The position numbers and the translations under genes are program-made. From Brachionus manjavacas (Eukaryota > Rotifera > Eurotatoria > Ploima > Brachionidae): a stretch of 64,000 bases of DNA. The notes beneath the pieces were generated by a model. That model was not told where the DNA came from. It saw only the letters and a program-made list of their open reading frames with translations, and made no database searches. Below, one piece after another: positions 31,901 to 44,598 of the stretch. The DNA is taken from NCBI GenBank assembly GCA_019054805.1, contig JAHQIY010000001.1, forward strand, positions 124,001-188,000. Reading direction: 5' to 3'. How positions within the stretch are numbered: position 1 is the first letter of the stretch; every line of letters starts with the position of its first letter.

Positions 31901-34280
31901 ATGATAGAATTGAGTTTCAACTTATTCCTAAAAGCAATTTATGTGCTTATTGTGGCCAATTTCTTGGTCAAATTTACCAAATGGTTGCTCAATTACATTT
32001 CAAAAATAAATTCTGTTAACCGACTAAAAGGCTTGCCCATGCTCCCTCTTTTAGGAAATATTCATCAACTAAAAACCAAGCATGGTAAGATCTTTAGATT
32101 TTAATCCAAATTTACATTTAAAAAAATTTTTCAAGAGTTTTTGATGCAAATGAGAGATTTTTCTTATAAGTACAAAAATGAACCATTGTGGCGCCTGTGG
32201 CTTGGTAGGATAATACAATTATTTTCTTGCACAATTTATTAAATACATCTTTAAAGGAACAATGCCAAATTATATTTTCCATAGAGGCGAATATGCTGAG
32301 GTATAAAAATTTATTCGATCTATTTATTATTATCATTTTTTGAATGATTTAGGAAATTTATTTTTTCAAATTTAGCAAGATAATAAGACTTTGATATTAT
32401 TTATTAAAAAAAAATCTAAATTTTTACATCAACCTGTAAGAATTTTAATTAAAAATGAAAAATTAAAGTTAAAAAAAATACAATACCATTCTGACTTCTG
32501 ATCCCAAAATATTCATTTAATTAGAAAAAAAAAATTTTTAATTTATTTTTGTAGTTTTTGATTAAAGTTAACTTTAAAACACATTTTTCATAAGAACATT
32601 TTTGGAAAAATGAAAATATTTAACTTAGATAATGAGTATAAAAATTTTCATAAAAAAATCAAGATTAAAATCCGAAAAATATTTTTATATTTTTCGATAC
32701 ACCTTTTTTCAATCTTTACCATAAATTGGTAAATTTAATATTTTTTTTATATTTTGTTTTGAAAAAATTATTTTTTTTAATTTTTAATGAGTCAAAATCT
32801 CAGTCAAAAAACTGATTTTGTTTTTGTAAATAAAATTCTTTTTAAATTAAGATCTTATTTTCATCAGCAAAGAATACTCAAAAATCAGTTCAATATGACT
32901 TTTTGCATCCATGGCTTGGCACCGGACTTCTCACCAGGTACTTTAGCTCCAACTTTTGCAAAATTTTACAGGTCAACTCAATAAAAATTGACTAGACTCC
33001 ATTTTTTTTGCTTTTAATAAAACATTTTAAACAGTTATGGAGACAAGTGGTCGACAAGACGACGACTAATAACACCAACATTTCACTTTGAAATACTTAA
33101 TGATTTTTTGAATGTCATGAACGAGCAAGCTTTAATAATGACTGATATTTTGACCAATTTGGTAAAAAATAAACAAGAAATAAACATTTTTGAAAGACTT
33201 AAGGCCTGTGCACTGGATGTTATTTGTGGTACACAAAATTTAATAAAAAAAAGCAAATGTAAAAAGTCGATTTAAATTTTTTTAAAACTTTTTATCGACT
33301 TTTTATCAGAGCCAAAAAATGAAATCTTTTAAATTTACATTTTATATTAAGAAAGTGCCATGGGTCAAAATGTAAATGCGCAAAATGACCATTCATCGGA
33401 CTATGTGAGCGCAGTTGCTCGCATTTCTGAACTTGTTACTTATAGATTTTTTGACCCGTTAGAATGGTCAGACTTTATCTATTATAAAACAAAGAAAGGA
33501 AAAGACTTCAAGAGGTGTTTGAAAATTTTGCATGAATTTACCACTAAGGTTATCTTGGAAAGAGATGCTGATTTGGATGATCTGGATCTTAAGTCAAAGA
33601 AAAGAATCGCTTTTTTGGATTTGTTGCTGAAAGCCAAAAGGGAGGATCCAACGATTACATTTGATGATATACGTGAAGAAGTCGACACCTTTATGTTCGA
33701 GGGTCATGACACTACCGCGGCTGCTGCTAGCTGGGCATGTCAATTGATCGGCTCTCATCCGCATGTTCAAAAAAAGCTCCATGAAGAGATCGATTCGGTT
33801 CTAGGAGAATCGGATCGACCTTTGAACAATGACGATTTAAAGGAACTCAAATATTTAGACTTGGTCATTAAGGAAACATTAAGGCTATTTCCATCAGTGC
33901 CTTATTTTGGTCGAGTCATCTCCGAAGATTGTGACATTGATGGTTTCAAGATTTTGAAAGGAGAAACAGCTGTTATTGTGGCTTATATGATTCACAGAGA
34001 TGAAAAGTATTATCCTGATCCAGAGAAATTTGATCCTGAGCGATTTTTGCCCGAAAATTCGAAGGACAGACATCCGTATGCGTATATCCCTTTTTCAGCC
34101 GGGAGACGCAATTGCATCGGTCAAAGGTTTGCTCAAATGGAAGAAAAGGTTTTGTTGGCAAACATTTTGAGATATTTTGACATAAAGTCGGTGAAAACCA
34201 TAGATGAATTGAAGCCTGTTGGTGACTTGATACTGCATCCAAATGATGGCATACCAATTGAACTTAAACTCAGATGTTAA
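31901..34280 (+). CDS. Cytochrome P450, CYP4 family (CYP4V2-like)
   Basis: Seven exons total 1512 nt (503 residues): 31901-32084, 32136-32204, 32257-32300, 32353-32374, 32868-32937, 33035-33228 and 33352-34280. An N-terminal membrane anchor is followed by the proline-rich LPMLPLLGNIH, then YDFLHPWLGTGLLTS, the I-helix EGHDTT (311-316), the ExxR pair E369/R372, DPERF, and the haem loop FSAGRRNCIG with Cys449. CYP4 enzymes are ER monooxygenases that typically omega-hydroxylate fatty acids; the motifs match CYP4V2 best from memory. The 22-nt exon 4 is inferred: it restores phase and gives a family-like sequence, but requires a GC...AG intron (donor GCAAGA at 32375). That junction is the only doubtful one. 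Confidence 0.88.
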
Positions 34281-36142
34281 GTTGTTGTTGTTTTTTTAAA
34301 TTAGATTTATTTTGAACTTTTTAGTTTTAGAGTTTTAAATTTTTAATTTAAAGTCAATTTGAATAAAAAAATTGATTTCTTATTTGATTTTTATTGAAGA
34401 TAAAATTAAATTTTGGAAAAAATTAAATAGATAAAATTTATAGAATTTTTTGTATTGATAATGTACGATGATTATACTACCATTCATTAAAAATCTCTTT
34501 AATGATGGCCTTCTGACATCATTTAATTTTCTTTAGGACTTTTTTCGATTTTACCCATTGGACTGATTTATTTCACTAGAGTGGTACTTGGAACCACTAT
34601 CAGACCAAAAAGCTTAACATTTAATTGTTCCACAAATAGAACCAAGTTAAGTTATAGATAGTCCATTTATAATTTGGCATTATACTAAAGCAAAATTATC
34701 AATATTTAAAAAAAAAACTGAAATACAATCATGTGTAAAATTAAATTTGTTTGAAATGTTGAATTGTTAATTTATGAATCTGTAAAATTTTATTTCTGAA
34801 GAAAAATATCAAATTCTAACTTAACCTTCAGTTCAACGGTGACAAATTAGATTTTTAAAATTTAATCATTGATCTAACTTACTAGATCTACCAGATTGCA
34901 AATCAAGTATTATAATTATTTTAATTTAGACATCTATCAAAGCGAACTTTGAGGATTTTTGTTCTTCAGATTCATCTTGTTGTAGATTTTTCATATTCAT
35001 ATTATGAAATGATTTTTTTAGCTTTTGTTATACAAATTAATTTAATTTCCTATGGATTTCATTTAAAGTTTTTTTCATTGAAAAAATTAGATAATTTTCG
35101 ACGATTTAAAAGGTCTTGGAAGATTTAATACAATACTCGCTCTATTTTGTGACAAATATGTCAAATATATATATTTAAATTCTAAGTAGTTTTATTTAAT
35201 TCCAGAACTTTTTTTTAATTTTTAAAGATTTCTATAAATTTTTCAGAAATTCATATTTTTTATATTTCTTAGACATTTGCAATTTAATGCTCTTTTCATT
35301 TTTCACAAATTCACTTCAAATGCTACAGGCCACCGGATTTTGATGCTGGCTCAATGCTTTTTTAACAAGAACAAAAAATGATTCATCAATTGCCGATTTA
35401 AATGTGCCATAATTTGAACAATGCCAGGCTAGCAAAGCGTTCTTTACTCCTTTTTCTAGTACTTGGCTTCATTTGTTGGCCAAATTTTTTACAATTGGCT
35501 TTAATACAATCGAATGCCGTATGGAAAAGTCCCAAATCCATAATTTTATTAAAAATTTCTTCTACACTTTCCATTTTTTAACAGGTGACAACTTAAAATC
35601 GAGACGAACTTTAAGTATCATTTGCAATGCTATTTTAATTTATTTTTTTTTAATCTCTTTTCATATGATTTAATTTTTTGTGTTTGAATTACAAAATATA
35701 TCCAATGTTGAAATAACATTGAAAAAGTGCGATGTCTCAAAAAAAAAATAATTTTAAGCTAATATTGCAAACATGAAAAAACTTTGTTTTTTTTTTATAA
35801 ATTTTGACTTAGGGTTTGTGATATGATGATCCTTAAAAGTAATAATTGTAATTTAAAAAACTATCTTCGCTCTATTCTTCAGATTTCATTAATTGAGTAT
35901 TTGTTAAAATGCACCAAACGAAATTAAACTATCACTAAAGTCCAAATTTTATCAGAGGAAAACATAGTTTTTCGGGTCTAGTCGCTGATTGAGGTATAAT
36001 AAAACATAAAAAAGTTTTAAAAAAAACATAAAAAAAGAATTCACAACATAAAAATAATTTTAATTTATCAAACTGACAAAAAAACCTAAGTCAATTGTTA
36101 TTAAACTAAGAATAAAACATAAATTATTTTTGATTTAATTAA
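34281..36142. other. Intergenic
   Basis: AT-rich. One minus-strand decayed frame is listed separately (35305-35590). Nothing else could be supported. Confidence 0.4.
35305..35590 (-). pseudogene. Unrecognised decayed ORF
   Basis: The minus strand reads MESVEEIFNKIMDLGLFHTA with KPSTRKRSKERFAS in one frame, then after a one-base shift LAWHCSNYGTFKSAIDESFF to a stop. The amino-acid composition is protein-like and the two halves look continuous, so this is probably a frameshifted gene or transposon fragment. Family unknown. Confidence 0.35.
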
Positions 36143-36353
36143 TTAGTCCTTTTCATTCCATGGTCCTACTATTCTTTTTTGAGAACTATTTTTATTTTTG
36201 AATTTTTTTAATATAATACCAGGAAAACCGATTGAGTCTAAATCGCAACAACCTACTAGATATTATTATTATTTAATTAGTTTAAGGCCGTTTCTTGGCC
36301 AATGACAACACGCTGTTAAATAAAGCGTGCAGTATTTACATAAGAAGTACGTC

Positions 36354-36384
<31 letters not shown>

Positions 36385-39300
36385 TTCAAAACTTTAGCTT
36401 TTTAAAAAATTTTTTTGGTATTGTGCTTCGGTCCTTCGTGTCAAATATTCTTCTAATTTCTTTGACCTGTTCATCTTCTCTCTCGCACCTTATTTCATCT
36501 TTGATTATATAAATTTTTGGAGCACATGCTTCTTGGATAGTCACGCTTGTGCCAAAATCAAGTATTTCTGTTATTTCAAAAATCTCGCTCACAATGTCAT
36601 CTTTGATATCAATATCACTCATATATTTTATAAGTTCGCTGGTTAGCCGATTAGAGTCCAGCCTGAGAAAGAAGTCTAATTTGATTAGCTTTATTTTGTG
36701 TTCGGTCGGCTCAATGTTCATTGCGTGAAACAATTTCCTCGTCCTACACCTTGTTGAAATGTCCATTAAGATTTTGACAATGTTTCCATCAAATCGCTTG
36801 AGGTCATTGATTTCAGTGCGTTTTAAATAGAACGTTTCTATGCCATAGAGTAGAATTGGTCTAATATAAGTTTAATAGAGCTATCCTTTCATTGTTGGGT
36901 GGATGTGAGGTGTGAGGAGTCCAGTTGCTCTTAGTTTGCTAATGGCTTGGTGTGCAAGTCGTTTACGTTTAGCTAGATGTTCTGTAAGCCGGGCTGATTC
37001 ACTGATTTCAACTCCAAAGTATCTCATACTTGAAACCGAATCTATTATGATTTTGTCTAATTCTAGCTCATCTTGCCAAGAGTCCTCTATTAACTCTGTT
37101 TTCTTGCGGTTGATCTTTCCGTTAAATATCATGTAAACTGTTTTTGTTGGGTTATATTTAATACCGTTTCGATTACCGTATTCTTGAACAATATAGTTGC
37201 TGCTGCAGTTGCTGCTGCAGAGCAAATTTGGTCGTACTAATCAATAGTACATCATCTGCGTATGCCACAATGTCCAGTTTAATTCCACCTGCTCTTAGCC
37301 CAGTCTTACCCCATCAATTGTTTTAAAAATGTCAGAACATTTAACACCGTTCATTACAAACATTTAAACTCTTTATAATATTTAATGATTGATATAATCA
37401 TAGCTGGGCTAAAGTTTTTAGTTATTATTTTTGACCAAAGAATGTCCCTATTCACTTTATCAAATGCCTTGGAGGCATCTATTGCACAGACATATAGACG
37501 TTTACCAAAAAATTTACTCAGTTTTATCGCATGGTTTAGCACAAAGATAGCATGTGGGCATGATGACTTTCTTTTAAATCCAAACTGTTTCTCTTTGTCT
37601 GTGTACGTGTTTTCAATTTCTTTCAAGATCAGTGATTCGAATATGTTGGCATAAACATCGGATATCCCAACTGCCTTAGGTTGTTTATATCATCATTCTC
37701 TTTGTTCTTATCTTTAATAATTGGTTTAAGGACTGAGATGTTAAAGAAATAGAATACTATTTGATGGTTTATCATTTTCCCAAATACTGTATCTAGTATT
37801 TCATACATTAAGTCGTTGTTACCATATTTTAGAATTTCGTTACTGGCCCCACAAAAGCCAACACTCTTCCCATTCGGGAGTTTTCCCACAATGTCTCTCA
37901 GGGTCTTTTGGTAAATCTTAAAGTTAAACACAGTCAAACTCATGGTTCTCTAAAAAGTCTACTACACCATTCTTGGCCGCTTCCATTGTAGAAGGTGCTA
38001 CCGAATTTTGGTTATTGAACATCTAAGCGTACTCATTACCCAGTCTCTGTATATCAATATCTACCTGGTTCCGATCATTGAGTTTACGCTTAATTAGCTT
38101 CCAGAAGTCTTGTTTATTTAGGCGGAATAATGTATCTATTTTTCTAAGACTTCGGTCTCTCTGTAATTTTAAATTGTATCTTTTCAGAGCACGAAAATTT
38201 CTCTTGGCTTCGGTGAAGTCTTTCTTTAGATTACTATCGAAATTTGAGCTTCTATATTCCAGGTATTTTTGGACCACTACATTGTGCAGCTCTTGAATAG
38301 TCGAGTCCCACCAACTGTTGCGTTTGATTTTGATACCATTTTTCTTTCTCTTATTTTTTAGTTTTTCGTTGTGGGTCTTCTTTGTCGCGTCTATAAGTGC
38401 GTATGACAGCTCATTGATCATTTTGGTGATTAACGTTTTAAGTATATTTTTGCCCAATTCTTGCTTTAGTTGTTTTAGTTCATAGGTAAGCTTACGTAGG
38501 TTGTTATCTAGTTTTTGTTGGTACACGGTTAGCTCATTTTGGTTGTGCCATTTTATTGATGGTTTTAACTTTATTGCTTCGGTTCTTTTAATTGTTATAC
38601 TCTCATTTTTAGAACAGTATTCTGTTGAAATTGCCTTGTGTTCGCCGAGGTTAGATTTACTGATAAGTATTTTTGCTTCTTTTATATTGGTGTCTCTTGA
38701 CTGTGTTACGCAGTGGTCAATCCAACTTTTGAGCTGTTTTCCATTTTTATCTAAACGTAGGTAAGTGAAATCCACCGACTGACTTGTGTAGATGTCTCTC
38801 ATTGTTAAACTATTTCTGGTCAAGAATTTGAAAAGTTCTTTCGTACGTCGATTTATTTTCATCGGATCAGCGTTAAAGTCACCGATGATGATAAATTGTT
38901 TGCTATTTTTATCTTCCTGTATAATCTCGTGGAGTAAAAGTAATTCGCTCAAAAATTCGTCATCATTTTTCATAGTAACATTCTGCTGTTTGCATATAAC
39001 CTACTAGATATATGCAAACATCAGAATCCAAAAATTGACAGCAGCTACAATGAGTACAATCAGTACAAAAACAATTTGGGTTTTTTTCTACTAAATATTT
39101 ATCGCTCCATTTATATTTTAATAAAATATCATCATTTTCTTTTTCTTCCTCTAATTTTGCTATTGATTCTAAATATTTTTTTGCCTCCCTTTTGGTAGAT
39201 AGTTTAGCAAAAGAACATATTGGAGTAATGTATTCGATACGAGACTCAAATGTAACCACTTTTTCAAAAATCTCAAAAACTGGCAACAAATTGAATTTGG

Positions 39301-39466
39301 TTCTTTCTGTAAAGAATCTTTTGATTTTATTTTTGTACGACATAATCGGATCATTAGGGTACTGTTTAAAAAAATGTTCTAAATCAACCTCTGAATTAAG
39401 TTTTGTTAAGAAAATCCAGTCAATTTTTCGCCTAGGCATCCTGAGCTTAGGTAAACTATAGTTCAC
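36143..39466 (-). pseudogene. Unknown gene split by a retrotransposon
   Basis: The 5' part is 39466-38998 and the 3' part is 36263-36143, with a retrotransposon between. Removing the insertion and one copy of the 14-bp duplication leaves one continuous frame of roughly 190 codons ending at TAA 36145-36143. The product starts MNYSLPKLRMPRRKIDWIF and has a compact cysteine cluster (CFCTDCTHCSCC), possibly metal-binding. It is basic at the very end (KKFKNKNSSQKR). Not recognised; its composition resembles other unclassified transposon-associated proteins. The insertion truncates it after DSDVCIYLVG. Confidence 0.7.
36264..38997 (-). mobile_element. Non-LTR retrotransposon insertion with 14-bp target duplication
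   Basis: Flanked by identical AACCTACTAGATAT at 36250-36263 and 38998-39011. Minus-strand content in order: the C-terminal part of an AP endonuclease (IIIGDFNADP near 38890, SWIDHC, LGEHKA; ORF 38973-38023), then RT pieces. These are KQFGFKRKSSCPHAIFVL and CAIDASKAFDKVNRD (37626-37354), VAYADDV (near 37260), the thumb region (37225-36881) and a C-terminal domain (36766-36386). Several frameshifts and stops separate them. The 3' UTR has a 24-base A tract on the plus strand (36360-36383), then the hairpin GGCCAAGAAACGGCC and an AATAATAATA tail. The element is 5'-truncated inside the endonuclease. Confidence 0.92.
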
Positions 39467-40079
39467 CTGTTACTGGAAAAATTTTTGTTCTCTTGTTTTA
39501 TGAACTAATAGTTGACCTTAACTTCATCTAAAAATTGTTCAACTATTTTGAAATTTTTTCATCTCTTTAGAAAAAAAGCTAATGTAATGAATAAAAAATA
39601 GAAAAGAAAGAAAGAATTACATAGAAAATTTAAAGTTGGGGGAAGTAAGTAAATTTTGGGAAATAGATGAATCTTTGTTCCCCAAATTCAAACTCTTAAA
39701 GGATGAACAATTTTATTTTCAATTTTCCTTAATTTTTATTATGCTGAAAGGCAAAGAATTAAGAAGAGAGCGCATTTGGGTATTTTGAATTGTTGAAAGG
39801 TTAATTCCAAGTCAAACAGATCAGAGCAAATGCTAAGCTATTTTTAAAGCTCATTCAAATTGAAAAAAAAAAAACTATTAACTAATTTTTATATCAGTTT
39901 TGAGAATTAAGAATTCTATTAAATAGCTTTATTCAATTTGTTCACTTAATTCTATTTTGAACAAAAAAATTGGGTGAACCAATAGTTCACAAAACCTGAG
40001 AACAAGAATTTTTTGAAATGAATTATTTATCTTTTTTTTTATTCATTTTTTATTGTATTTCATATTATTTAACTTTATT

Positions 40080-40150
40080 TTTAGTTTTTTCATTTATTTT
40101 TATTCTGAAGGAGCAAATATCCAGGATATTCTCGGTAAAAATAAATAAAT
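40080..40150 (+). repeat. Retrotransposon 3' end (A/B/C family)
   Basis: TATTCTGAAGGAGCAAATATCC...TCTCGGTAAAAATAAATAAATGAA is a variant of the 3' terminus seen after copy B (CTGAAGGAGCTTTAGCTCGG then AAATAAATAA). Confidence 0.6.
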
Positions 40151-40390
40151 GAATTGTTTAAAAGTTAAAAAATAATTTTCAAATTTTTTTTCCAAATTTC
40201 CAGACAAAAATTAAACTCATTCTATTTCACAAAAGAGTTTAATTTCAAATATGAAAATGCTTGCAATATTAACTTAATATTATATTTTTTTGAAACTGTA
40301 AAAATATTTGAAACATCGCACTCAAAAAATATTTCAAACAAAAAGTTGACGGCTAATGATCAGTGATGGTCAAAAGTCAAAGTCATGAAG

Positions 40391-40793
40391 TCAAAGTCAA
40401 GTCTGGACTTTGACTTTAAATTTTATTTTTTTGAAGTCAAGTCTGGACTTTGACTTTAAATTTTATTTTTTTGAAGTCAAGTCTGAACTTTGACTTTAAA
40501 TTTTATTTTTTTGAAGTCAAGTTTGGACTTTGACTTTAAATTTTATTTTTTTGAAGTCAAGTCTGAACTTTGACTTTAAATTTTATTTTTTTGAAGTCAA
40601 GTCTGAACTTTGACTTTAAATTTTATTTTTTTGAAGTCAAGTCTGGACTTTGACTTTAAATTTTATTTTTTTGAAGTCAAGTCTGGACTTTGACTTTAAA
40701 TTTTATTTTTTTGAAGTCAAGTCTGGACTTTGACTTTAAATTTTATTTTTTTGAAGTCAAGTCTGAACTTTGACTTTAAATTTTATTTTTTTA
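40391..40793 (+). repeat. 40-bp minisatellite in the left end of the hAT element
   Basis: About ten tandem copies of a 40-bp unit (GTCTGGACTTTGACTTTAAA plus TTTTATTTTTTTGAAGTCAA), differing mainly by GG/GA in CTGGAC/CTGAAC. Each unit holds AAGTC and GACTTTGACTTT words also present in the terminal repeat. Confidence 0.95.
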
Positions 40794-41489
40794 TTTAATT
40801 GAATTAGTTTAGTGCTGGTCGCAATCTTAAAATTCATTAGGCCATGAATCATGATTGCATGTTTAAAATTTAATTTAATGTGACAAATTATTTGACTAAA
40901 AAAGTTAAAATTAAACTTAAAAAAGTTCCAATTATATTATTATTACATTTTTTATTTGATAATCTATAAATTTAAACAAATATTCAAAGGCAAGTTGAAG
41001 TTTATGATCATGTTCAAATGATCAAAATGTAATTCATTTTAGTATTAATTGATATGATGAAATTAGCTTTTATTAATTATATTTAAATTTAACATAAGAT
41101 GTTTACTATTTTATTAAAAAAAAAACTTTCTAATTGATTTTTGATTGATTTTTCTAAAATCTTAATTTTGATAAATAAAAAGACAAATTTAAAATCCACA
41201 TAAAGGCTTCCAAATTGTGACTTAAAATGATATTAAAATAAAAATAAAATATGCTTCGACAAATAAAAGTTAAATTTTGAATTGAAAAATTTCAAAATAT
41301 CGATTAAGATTTTATTTTCACTTCAGACAAAAATTCATTTAATTTTCTATTTAATTAAAGATTAAACAATTTATGTTTAATAAAGTTTAGTCATTTAATA
41401 TTAAAAAAAATGATTAATAATACCTTTTTATTAAACTCAAAAACTAAAGATTTTGTTTTGAAAATTACATTTATCATGAACTTCAATTT

Positions 41490-41830
41490 GCCATATTCAA
41501 AATGAAAGAAAGAACAGAAAAAAAATGTAAAAAAATAGAATAAACTAAATTCAGTAAAAGCAACATAATGCAACATTCAAAGTTTTATCAAATATCAAGG
41601 TCTGCTAAATTTGCAGATTTCAGCAGAAATTAAATTTCAATATAATCGAGTGTACTATATTTTGCAGATATTTTGGACATCAGACTTTTACAGTTGATGC
41701 AATTTTAATGTTGCACCATTCTGCATTCATAGAATTAATTTTAAACTTTTAGAAAAAACGTTATTAAATTTTTTACACTTTGTTTTGTTCTTTTGTACTG
41801 AACTTCACAAAACCACTTGATTTGAGACTT
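41490..41830 (-). mobile_element. Palindromic MITE-like element, copy 2
   Basis: The core 41570-41727, bounded by TGCAACATTC and GAATGTTGCA-like ends, is the reverse complement of the core at 7883-8037. Both outer arms (AAAGAACAGAAAAA... and ...TTTTGTTCTTTTGTACTGAA) are present and pair with each other. Confidence 0.65.
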
Positions 41831-41909
41831 TAAACATTTAAAATTTCTGATTAATAATGTAGATTCAAACTCAATTCATGTTAATTGTTTTTACTTCATT
41901 TTTACATAC

Positions 41910-42352
41910 CTAGATCTTGAAGTTTTCCGAATTTAACCATATTTGCTCCATTGTCAGTTACTATTTTTACAACTTTGTTTCTTAAAAAACAAATTATTAT
42001 TTATGTAGCGATATTTTCAAAAAAGCAAACTTAATGTCAAAAAAGGCTAAAACGTTGTCCATTTCAGTTTTAATCTTTAAGCCGGTAATTGAACCGTTTA
42101 TGTGTCTACAAGCCAAAACAATACTTTTAAACTCAAACAATTCGTCTACGAAATGACAGGTCACTCCAATGAAGGATCGAAGCCTACGATCACTCCATAT
42201 ATCGACTGTTAATGACAAGTATTCAATACTTTTTAATGTTTCACTTATGCACGATAACATAGACAAATTAACATTCTTTTGAATGGATATTAGGCCTCTC
42301 CTTGTGATAGGTATCCATTTTGGGCAAACAAGTTTCATAAAAATACGAAATC
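41910..42352 (-). pseudogene. hAT transposase catalytic-region exons
   Basis: Exon 42352-42031 encodes FMKLVCPKWIPITRR, YLSLTVDIWSDRR, SFIGVTCHF and LACRHINGSITG. A 50-bp intron (GTTTGC...TTTAAG) leads to exon 41980-41910, encoding NKVVKIVTDNGANMVKF. TVDxWS and VTDNxANMxK are signatures of hAT/ZBED transposases. The donor at 41909 is good (GTATGT), but no downstream exon with the ERxFS dimerisation motif is visible before the element ends. Confidence 0.8.
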
Positions 42353-43269
42353 CTTTAATTTTTTTGAAATAATTAGAAAAAAAATGAGATAAAATTAAAT
42401 TCAATTAAAATTTTTTTTAATTTTTTTTTTCTCTTTTTTGTCTTAAATTTTTAGATTTAAATGCCGGGTCAATAATTAAAATTAAACTTTTTTAATATTT
42501 TTAATATTTTTTTTACCATAACTCTAACGTCGCATCTATAAAATAAACTCAATAAATATTTTTTATATTTAATTTTTTTTTAAGTTTAAACCCCGAGTCT
42601 CTAATAAAGACTTTTTTTGAAGCTCTGCTTTTCTATTTCAATTTCTATTATATACGCTACGTTTTTAATATGTATCGACTATGTGACCCATAGGACTTTT
42701 AAAATAAAAAATTTAACATTGTGAGGTCTATGTTAGACCATGCACCAAATATCCTATTCATGGTATTAAAGCATGCGTTGCTAAACAAGGGGATACGGTA
42801 GTTAAATTGTACTTCTTTACTCTAATTTTACTTTTACCAATTAAAAACAAAATTTTTGATCCTTTGACTCTTGAAAAAAGCAATAATTTAATTAGCTAAA
42901 ATATTTTTTTTTAATATTTAAGTTGATTCGACTTAATTTTATTCTCAATGCTTTAAAGAAGTAAAAAATTTTTAATAAAAGTATAATTTAAAAAAAAATA
43001 AATGAAAATGCTTTCTTTTTCTTATTAAATGTTTTTCATTCACAATTTACCTAAAAATTTTTAAAATTAATTTCTAATAAATTATTCATGAAATTTAAGT
43101 TACGATTAAAGGAATATAGAGAAGCAAATCGAAGCAATGTGAAGTAAATTAGAGGATTAAAAATCAATTGGAAATTTAAACTCGAGATTTCTTAAAAGCA
43201 ACGAATTAAAGAATTTAAAATTGAATTTTTTAAAGTTTAGCAATTAGACATTAAAATTATATTTACCTT

Positions 43270-43565
43270 CAGTCTCAACAAGTCTTAATGGCAAACTACA
43301 GAGTACAATTAAGTATTTGAAAATGAAAAAATTTATATTCTGTTGTGAGAGCTCTTTTTTTTCATCACTGCTTTCAAATGCCATAACCGATAGTTTTCTT
43401 TCATATAAGATTTTATATTCATTGGAGATATTTGAATTGCATTTTTTTAAATGTCTTATAAAATTCGAGGTGTTACAAGCCAAGTCGTTGACGATTTCAT
43501 TGCATGATGTACATTTTGCATAAGTGCATAATTTTTTTTTCGAATTTGCTTTAATTGTTAAAAAA
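43270..43565 (-). pseudogene. hAT transposase BED-type zinc finger exon
   Basis: The minus strand reads AKCTSCNEIVND, CNTSNFIRHLKKCN: Cys-x2-Cys and His-x3-Cys in BED-finger spacing, the DNA-binding domain of hAT transposases. A probable acceptor (ATTAAAG) precedes it. The 3' boundary was not resolved. Confidence 0.7.
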
Positions 43566-44052
43566 GTAAAATTAGTAATAAAATTTTTAATTACATTTGA
43601 ATCATTTTTAATGAAAGATTAAATGAAAACCTATTACAAAAACCAGACTGGTATAAAAGTCAGAAAAATTGTCTAACAAGTCAAAGTATGACTTGGACTT
43701 TAAAATATATTTTTTTCTGTAATAACTTGTAATATAGTACTATATTCATAAATTAAAAAAAAAGTCAGGAATTTGACTTGATTCAGATAATTTAAAGTCA
43801 CAATTTTAATTTTTATTAAAACAAGTAATTTTTTTTATATTTTGATTTTTCATTTATTTTAATTCTATTTTAAAAATTAATAAAATTTTTGATTTGATTA
43901 TTTTTTAATTTTTGAAACAAGTCAAAGAACTGACTTACATTTGACTTATTTCATTAAAGTGTCACTTTTAAAAACTTTTATATAAAAACTTGTTCAAATA
44001 AAAAATTAATTTAAAAAAATAGTGACCTTTTAATATTAAATTTTACTTGCTT

Positions 44053-44262
44053 TTATTTAGTATATTTTTTAAAAATGGCTAAAAGTCTTACATTTTTTTT
44101 CAATATTTGTAAACCCAAGTTTAAATATAAGTGGAATCGTTTTTTTTTTGGCTTGGTTAACGGCATCGAATTGGTTTCCTCAACCTGCTGCACAACTTGA
44201 GTAACTTCGCTTGTTTGAGATTTAGAAAAATGCAGGGAGTTAGGAGGTGCTGAGTTTTCCAT
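44053..44262 (-). pseudogene. Possible first exon of the hAT transposase
   Basis: An ATG-initiated frame begins MENSAPPNSLHFSKSQTSEV with KPKKKR and has a GTAAGA donor near its end. It sits upstream of the BED exon in the right order. The phase to the BED exon did not close cleanly, so the link is tentative. Confidence 0.4.
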
Positions 44263-44598
44263 CTAATAGTTAAATAAATAAATGATATTTTAATAGTTAA
44301 ATAATTAAATCATTATCTGTTCCCATTTCAAATCGAAAATATAAAGGTTGAATAAGCAATTTAAATTAAGCTAGAAAATTATTTTCATTTTTTTCTTAAA
44401 AACGCTAATGAAACCCTACTTATATAAATATTAAAATTAAATACAGAAGCATCAATTCTAATGAAACTGTCTAACAGTCTCTAAAGCTTGAAATATATTT
44501 TTTTAATATTAACAAAAATTAAATGTTGCAATATCAAAAGTTTTGATACATACATTAGCAACATTACTTAAACTTAAATATAAATAAATATTCATTTT

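Noticed and set aside
32118..32336. 72-codon minus-strand ORF over the P450 exons
   Set aside because: Antisense shadow; the plus strand carries the in-phase CYP4 exons.
40391..40793. Regular 40-bp repeats that could suggest a CRISPR-like array
   Set aside because: Units are head-to-tail with no unique spacers, in a eukaryotic genome, and lie within a hAT terminus.
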